A stretch of 64,000 bases of DNA, taken from contig CM018041.1 in assembly GCA_008638375.1 (NCBI GenBank), forward strand, positions 9,696,627 through 9,760,626, read 5' to 3'. Below, piece after piece: positions 58,801 through 64,000 of this stretch. Every line of letters starts with the position of its first letter. The stretch's first letter is position 1. Position numbers and translations under genes: made by a program. Under the pieces are notes generated by a model. That model ran no database searches. It was not told the DNA's origin and saw only the letters and a program-made list of their open reading frames with translations. Source of the DNA: Nyssa sinensis (lineage: Eukaryota; Streptophyta; Magnoliopsida; Cornales; Nyssaceae).

Positions 58801-61543
58801 CATAGAATATGCTTCTTATTAGAGAAATTTGTAACACATGTGAATAGAAACTTTCCTAAATAATGCTCTAATTTTCATGGGGGACCAGGAGTATCCATTG
58901 GCTTTTTAAAGATCATCTTTGTTAATATTTCTTGGTGTAGGGTAGAAAGTTGAATCCATTCAACCAGGATGAGTACCTTTTAGATCTTAGAGGAAAATAA
59001 ATTTGGTGTATAAAAAGATATTTGGTAACGGTAGGGAAAGAAGATTTTATGGAACTTGCACATTCAAAGAAGTGATGTTGCTTGTAGCAGCAAAAACCTT
59101 AGTTCTTATTTAACCATTTAAAAGTTACAACTCACTCCCTACAGGCTGTAATTAACTTTTTGGAGCTGGTTTATGTCTTTTGGAAAGACCTGGCCTCTTA
59201 CTCCTCACACTATTCATGTTTAATGGGTTGTGCTTAAGCATCTTCTTTTTTTTTTTTTTGATAAGTAAAGAATAATAATAATAAAAAAAAAAAGGATGCT
59301 TAAGCACAACACGATAAATAGTGGTTGGACTCATCTTCAATTTCAAAAGCCTCTGCTGGGAGCTGCTGGAAATATTTGTTATATGTGCACATTAACTAGG
59401 AAGTGTGATTCCTAAGGTGTAGATTAGGTCTAATGAAGTTGGTGCCATACTGCTCCAGGGGATTTTTAAGTTACTGGTGGACTGTACAAGCGTAAGAGCA
59501 CAATCTCCATATTGTGGGAACCCATATAGCAATAAACAGAGGCAAGTTTGAATTCTAGTTGGAGGCAGATATTGTAGAGGTCGCCTGTGGTTCCCCATTT
59601 ATTGGGTTTTCAGTGTGTTTGCACTTGGAAAAGTATGGCAATTTTAGGAAATTTGTGGATGGATTAATGCGAGAAATTTTGGAGGAGAATTCTGTTGGAA
59701 ATGGGGCACTTGAGGAATGATTTTAGGTGTTAAGAGCGTATGCAGGGGGTTTGAATCTCAAGGGAGAAATGTGGTAGGTTTTGCAATGGTAGAATCTGCA
59801 CAGGCATGTGATATTTTAAAAACAAACACATGTTTCAAAGGGTTGGAAATAGTAACCTCAAACATGGAACAAACACCTGTATTCGCATGTATGCAGGACT
59901 TGTTCTGCTGATGTAGAGAACCTGAATTTATGCAATAGATTAAATGAACTTTAGTCAAGTTAACAAAGCTCAATATTCCTTGTACTATTTAAGCTGTTTA
60001 ATCGACCAAAAAAAATGAATTTAGAAGGAACTGTGTTATTGCATGATTGTATTAGAAGCGTAGAAAGTGCTCCTGGTGGATGTAAAAGAAAATGAACTGA
60101 ATGTTCCACACACACACACACACACACACACTTATATATATTAACAAATTTCTTTGAACTTGAATCATGGATGTTGTTGACAATCAAATGAAAAAGTTCT
60201 TAAATTTTTATTTAATGACTTTATTATTTTTGATATATTAATAATATTATCGTGATTTGTGTTTTTATGCCAATTTTGATTGAAATGGTATTTATTTTTT
60301 ATTATATGATTATATAAAAAATATTTAAAAAAAATATATATTCAACGTGTTGTAAACATATCCGTATTCTACTTTTTTGAGAAATGTTGTGTCCGTATCC
60401 ATATTCATGGTTCTTAGAGAACAACGATCAGACAAATGATACTATATGGAACAAAATGTTACGAAGTTAAAAAATAAGATAATAAATTGTGTAGGATATT
60501 GAGATAGATGTGCGGTTAAACAAGAAAAAATAGTATGACCATGTACAATGAAAACCAATAAATGCACCTGTAGCACTTGTAAAAAAGAGTGACATAGTTC
60601 ATATTGAAGGCCATGCTAGGGGACAAATGAGACCAAAATTAAATTTGGTAAAGATAGTAAAAAAAAAGAAAAAAAGAAAGTAATGAGTGGTTTAACTCAG
60701 AGGAATGGTTTTAAATATTGCTGAATAGGCAATATAGGATTTATGTAGCTGATCCCAAATAATTGATTAAGGCTTTGTTGAGTTGAATTCTATAAAAAAA
60801 TTATGGTCACCCCATCATCTTTATATTTTTCAAAATACAAATGTGAGTATAGCCTAACTAAAGTTTGAACTTCATGTACAGAAATTCATTGGACTTGGAC
60901 CTCTTCTTCTTGTTTCATTTGTGATAACACACGGTCTTGCACGCACATGCACAAACCCCCTATATTCCCAACCGGAACTTGAACCTGAGCCTCTCTTTTG
61001 GGGTAGCAAGAGATACCACTATTACTTAAACCACTTCTTCATTGGGGATCGTTCAATCAGTAGATGGACTCCCATCCCGTCCTAATATAGTGTGAAAACT
61101 AAATTTGGTCAAATTCATCTTTAGCTGATCTGTTCTATTATGTAAAGGTCCCTATGTCTAATCGATTGACAAGTTAAAAGGAATCAGGTAAGGTGGTGTA
61201 TGTTTTGTCACGCTTTAGTTGGAGAAATCTATATTGCAACAATACTGTGTGTGTGTGTGTGTGTGTGTGACAAGTAATAGGCGTCTCTTTTGTTTTTTGC
61301 TCCTTTGAATTTTTTGAATTTGTTGTGGAACTTAGAACAACATGGACTTTTTGCAGGTGGTGCTTTGATGTTGAGTTAGTTTATTTATGCAAATGGTTTT
61401 GCATTCCTATGATTGAGATATCTGTAAACTGGTCTGAAATTCCCGGATCCAAGGTGAATCCACTAAGCATTCCCAACATGCTGTGGGAGATGGCACTCAT
61501 GTCTCTGGGATATAGGACCGGCATGTGGAAGATTTGTAACTGA
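49898..61543 (+). CDS. ALG5: Dolichyl-phosphate beta-glucosyltransferase (ALG5), ten exons
   Basis: Makes dolichyl-phosphate-glucose from UDP-glucose at the ER membrane, the donor for the last glucoses of the N-glycan precursor. Exons: 49898-50010, 50115-50163, 52705-52811, 54994-55039, 56809-56943, 57060-57149, 57275-57406, 57500-57583, 57679-57743 and 61357-61543. All junctions are GT-AG and in phase, giving 335 residues, the usual plant length. Residues 3-30 form one membrane anchor. The GT2 domain follows with SLIIPAFNEEDRLP, VLIVDDGSADGT (UDP binding), RNHGKGEAIRKG, the metal-binding LMLDADGATK, and DTQCGFKMFTR. The C-terminus contains EISVNWSEIPGSK. No frameshift or stop is present. Introns 2, 3, 4 and 9 are long (1.8 to 3.6 kb) and loaded with small insertions. 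The divergent tRNA-Lys gene is close enough to share regulatory DNA. Confidence 0.95.
51118..51840. repeat. 150-bp tandem duplication in ALG5 intron 2, second copy split by a transposon
   Basis: The block starting 'gacatggaaaaa' at 51119 recurs at 51269. Shared motifs include 'aagtcca', 'ccttcaa(a)ggttttcttg', 'gcaccaca' and 'ggaggagag' or 'agaggagag'. The second copy continues after the insertion at 51825 ('gcacaccttcctgac' beside 'ccacacctttttgac' of copy 1). Confidence 0.65.
51388..51816. mobile_element. hAT-like MITE, 429 bp, in ALG5 intron 2
   Basis: A perfect 8-bp duplication gtcgcacc flanks it (51380-51387 and 51817-51824). The ends CATAGTTACC and, inverted, CAATGTTACC match at 8 of 10 bases. 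The tandem copy upstream (about 51233-51245) has the empty site ('gagagccacaccccacacc'), so the insertion came after the local duplication. The interior carries repeated 'gcgatcc' and 'gtgacgat' motifs and no frame. Confidence 0.8.
52168..52410. repeat. 124-bp tandem duplication in ALG5 intron 2
   Basis: 'tttacaattgaaggattag' starts the units at 52168 and 52292. Both continue through 'agtgaagtgaagcaatcttt' and 'aagcaatgtatg.acttcaaaat'. The second unit has a few extra bases after 'gaaggattagttaagga'. Confidence 0.8.
53370..53830 (-). mobile_element. Probable LINE (L1-type) 3' fragment in ALG5 intron 3
   Basis: The T run at about 53373-53382 next to 'gattagtaaaaaatatcataaagagcg' reads on the minus strand as an A-rich tail after TTTACTAATCAAG, like the TTACTTATCAAAA end of plant L1 elements. 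Upstream on that strand, pieces such as LWNVAPYVFYG and HMLKYMISSSLLLWLSG resemble the zf-RVT tail of LINE proteins, with frame breaks. This is recognition by eye; a protein search would decide it. Confidence 0.4.
53930..54338 (-). repeat. GTGTCC-type repeat, copy 1 (ALG5 intron 3)
   Basis: Minus-strand reading begins CTAAGAAACATGGACACAAA, then CGACACGAC, and 'tttttcaaaaaagtagaac', followed by an AT-rich body. Same order as 55433-56310 and 60190-60417. Class unknown. Confidence 0.5.
55037..55088 (+). other. Duplicated splice-donor region of ALG5 exon 4 around a 14-base insert
   Basis: The 19 bases 'gaggtatgatttag(t/c)tcct' that straddle the exon 4 donor (donor GT at 55040) recur at 55070-55088, separated by 'acttataaaaaagt' (55056-55069). 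The insert looks like the extreme 3' end of a plant L1 (ACTTATCAAAA) with its target-site duplication, which would make it a severely truncated retroposition. A second GT donor now sits at 55073. Confidence 0.5.
55433..56310 (+). repeat. GTGTCC-type repeat, copy 2 (ALG5 intron 4)
   Basis: Begins CTAAGAAGCATGTACATAG and then ACACGGGACATGGACACAC and GTTCAAAAAAATAGGACG. Ends with GTGTCGGACACGTGTCCATG and GTGTTGGACACCAACACTGG. It contains a run of 17 G (56013-56029). This is the longest of the three copies and may show the full unit. Confidence 0.5.
59227..59310. mobile_element. Tiny retroposed A-tail flanked by TGCTTAAGCA (ALG5 intron 9)
   Basis: TGCTTAAGCA lies on both sides of a block that reads on the minus strand as 'cctttttttttttattatt..ttctttacttatcaaaaaaaa'. 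The block ends in the L1-like ACTTATC-poly(A). The 16-base arms GTTGTGCTTAAGCATC and its inverse also make a hairpin, because the target motif is itself palindromic. A LINE-tail insertion and a hairpin describe the same bases. Confidence 0.5.
60107..60131. repeat. (CA)n microsatellite, ALG5 intron 9
   Basis: About 12 CA units. Confidence 0.9.
60190..60417 (-). repeat. GTGTCC-type repeat, copy 3 (ALG5 intron 9)
   Basis: Minus-strand reading begins CTAAGAACCATGAATATGG, then GTCCG-type motifs and 'ttctcaaaaaagtagaat', as in the two other copies. Truncated relative to 55433-56310. Confidence 0.45.
61245..61269. repeat. (TG)n microsatellite near ALG5 exon 10
   Basis: About 12 TG units, about 90 bases upstream of the last acceptor. 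Confidence 0.9.
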
Positions 61544-63312
61544 GCCTTTTCATTTTGGAGTCGATCCACTTGGAGAAGGATTCTAGTCTTTCTAGCCTCA
61601 ATTGATTTGCGAGTGCAATGGAGGACGAAGAAAGAAGTAACTTCTGATTAGGCAGCTGTAGGACAAACACAGCTTTAAATACATTCTTGCAGTGAAACCC
61701 CCTTGCTCGCTTCTGTAGAATTATGCACAGGAACTGCTGCTTTTTTAAAATAAAATGTGGAAATTGCTTGTTTAAGTGAGGCAGGTTTGATGGCTTCGAT
61801 GAGACTGTTAATCTTCACTTCTTTGGCTGATATATTTATTTTCAGTGCATAGTTTACGTTTGACAATCTAACATGGAGAGGATATCTGTTGTATTGTTTT
61901 ACTGACGCTGGAGTGACTGTTTGATATGTAGACCCTTTCTGTTACATACAGACTGATGGAGATTAGGTTTAAAACGCACTGCTTTTAAATTCATTCAAAT
62001 TACTCAAGTTTCCCACAGGAGGTGAACACCAGTCTATTAAGGGATTTCATAGGGGTTTGGTCTATAAGCTCCTTCAATTTTCATCCCAAGCCAAAGGGTT
62101 CATGATCTCATTGCTCTCCTTGTGAATTTTTGGCATTCTCATGTCATCACAATACTGTTGTGGATTGGTAATCGATGTGTTCGAAAGGAATGCTTTTCTC
62201 TGGACATGAATGGAAACACTCAAAAGGCAATTTACCGAGGCACCAAAAATCCTATACCCTTGATGGAAGCTAAGTATGCTAGGAATTTGACTGTCCATAG
62301 ATCCTAGTGGTATCTGACTAGAGTTTCGAAAGTAAAAAGTTTCTATCCACTAAAGCCTTGGGAACTAAGTAAGAACTATCGACCTTGTATTGTTGAAAAT
62401 ATTCAGTCTCTGAATTATTGGTTCTCACAGTTACTTTCTATCCATGTGATTTTCATTTGAACTGTCAGGACCAGGACCATTCAATAATTACTACTCAGTA
62501 TTCTACTGATCTTTCCAATTGAAGGAATGCTTTTAAAATAGCCAGAGAAATGGTTGTATTCTTTTTGTAATGAAAGAGAAAAGTGATGAGAGAAATACCT
62601 AAGATTTAACATTCTAGTGTTAGAATTGCACTAATTATATAGAGGAGAATACTCGATTTGAAATTAGGTAAGAAGAATTTTGAATTTTCTTCTATTCATT
62701 TACGTATCATAATTGTAGTAAACCACAGTATGTACTCACGTGTAATGTACATGTGTTTTTTGATTTATTTAATTTTTTATTTTTTTTGTTAAAACTTAAA
62801 TAGTCATATGATATATATATATATATGTGAGTGCATATGTGATCCACTAAGATGGTGACACAATATTTAAGTAAGAGGAAGTTCTTCCTATCTGATTTAG
62901 AGCCAAACATTACCCTTATATAAATGTCCCTGTGGCATTCTTTAACATACCCCTAATGACAATAAGGGCCTAATCAAATTAGCAATGGAACGTGGACATG
63001 AATACTTTCCACGTCAAAAAAACATTGCTCTCTACCATTCTTGTTGAATGTTGAAACCATCCCAAGTCTTATCTCTTGGTCTTTTTTAAAAAAAAATAAA
63101 AAATAAATAAATCAAAAGTAACTCTCATTACATATGCAAATCCTCTTTTAGAGAGTAGGTGGTGTTTGTTTACGTAATGGAGTAGTTGCAATTCTAGTTT
63201 ACGTGCGTGGATAGGGTGGCTGGGTTTAGAAACAATGTCCTGAAATCTCATTTCTCTTAGTTCATCATACATATTCATCCTTCCAAACAACACCCACCAC
63301 CACCACAACGAC
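61544..63312. other. Intergenic region ALG5 to ENTH gene
   Basis: The first few hundred bases are the likely ALG5 3' UTR (AATAAA near 61748). The rest has near-random composition with no transposon ends recognised. Frames at 62074-62298 and 62122-62307 overlap on opposite strands and show no family resemblance. The 250 bases before 63313 hold the ENTH gene leader, rich in CACCAC. Confidence 0.4.
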
Positions 63313-64000
63313 ATGGGCACTCCTTTTCTACAAGAATTCAAAGGGCGAGCTTCTTTCTTCTTCAAAGAGAAAATCAAGACTGTTCGATTGGCACTGACTG
63401 ATGTTACACCTGCACAGTTGTAAGTTATTTATTACGGTTTGACACATTTTCTTCTCTCGGTTGTCTTCTGGCATGAGTTTAACTTAAGTTTTATTATGGG
63501 TATGGTGCGAAGGTTAACTGAAGAAGCTATAAATGGAGATTCACGGGCACCAGACACGTGTACGATGGCTTCAATATCACGGGCAGCCTTTGAAGTCGAT
63601 GATTATTGGAGAATAGTTGACATTCTACACAAAAGGTTGGTTGGCTTCTTTCTTGAAGTGTGATTTAATCCAGCTATGTTCATTAACAGATTATGGTTTA
63701 AGACACAAATTCCTTGTATGGACTCTGCAGGTTATTGAGATTTGATAGGAAGAATTGGAGAGCCTCTTACAAGGCTATAATTTTATTGGAACACCTTCTT
63801 ACCCATGGACCACAGAGAGTAGCAGAGGAGTTTCAAACAGATAAAGATGTTATTAGGGAGATGAGAAGCTTTCAATATGTTGATGAGAAAGGGTTTGTCT
63901 ATATAGTTTTCTTTTTCCAGTGTAGCAAATTCTATTTCATTATTGGTAGCTTGGCTTATACCAATGTTATCTGGAAGTACATGAAATGAATCGTCAGTTA
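63313..64000 (+). CDS. ENTH-domain (epsin-like) protein, 5' part only
   Basis: Three exons are seen: 63313-63419, 63513-63635 and 63731-63892. The third ends at GG/GTTTGT and the gene continues past the window. The start reads MGTPFLQEFKGRASFFFKEK, then ALTDVTPAQ, LLTEEAINGDSRAPDT, ISRAAFEVDDYWRIVDILHK, RLLRFDRKNWRASYKAIILL, EHLLTHGPQRVAEEFQ and FQYVDEKG, the ENTH fold in order. ENTH domains bind phosphoinositides and help clathrin-coated vesicle formation. The MGTPF start is that of the short plant ENTH proteins rather than EPSIN1-3, so this is probably a small monodomain member. The exon 2 acceptor (GCGAAG/G) has a weak pyrimidine tract but is the only one that keeps frame. I chose the ATG at 63313 because the family starts there. 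Confidence 0.9.

Noticed and set aside
62074..62307. Opposite-strand frames of 61-74 codons between ALG5 and the ENTH gene
   Set aside because: They overlap each other, show no motif and lack promoter or splice context.
1..64000. CRISPR arrays, operons, bacterial promoters or a prokaryotic defence system
   Set aside because: Introns, LTRs, MITEs and a plant gene set show a plant nuclear genome; no regularly spaced short repeats of CRISPR type are present.

Overview
The window is nuclear DNA of a flowering plant, most likely a eudicot. It is AT-rich with GT-AG introns of 0.1 to 3.6 kb, a eukaryotic tRNA gene and dense plant-type transposable elements. I cannot name the species. Coding content is low: five protein-coding genes or gene copies can be supported, plus one tRNA gene, and the rest is mostly repeats.

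Layout. Positions 1-16000 hold a tandemly duplicated segment on the minus strand. It contains two copies of a gene whose second exon matches RDM1, a subunit of the DDR complex of RNA-directed DNA methylation. Copy A runs off the left edge; copy B is complete. A third unit keeps only the upstream flank. Because the three flanks are paralogous, they act as empty sites and show which copy each transposon entered. A separate 1.2-1.4 kb tandem duplication lies between units A and B. Positions 18314-22257 hold a GH17 beta-1,3-glucanase gene with a C-terminal X8/CBM43 domain in three exons. Positions 26561-30575 and 40759-44015 are two solo LTRs of one retrotransposon family, in opposite orientation, each with a perfect 5-bp target duplication. 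Between them, at 35512-36178, lies a single-exon gene of unknown function. Positions 49688-49760 are a tRNA-Lys(CUU) gene, divergent from a ten-exon ALG5 gene (dolichyl-phosphate beta-glucosyltransferase, 49898-61543) whose long introns are full of small transposon insertions. An ENTH-domain gene starts at 63313 and leaves the window on the right.

Two of the genes (GH17 and the unknown-function gene) each carry one extra base that breaks an otherwise well preserved reading frame. This may be true pseudogenisation or residual assembly error. The genes do not form a pathway: RDM1 acts in nuclear RdDM, ALG5 in the ER dolichol pathway, GH17 in the cell wall or apoplast, and ENTH in vesicle traffic. 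The most informative features are the RDM1-like tandem array and the transposon insertion history that can be read from its paralogous copies.
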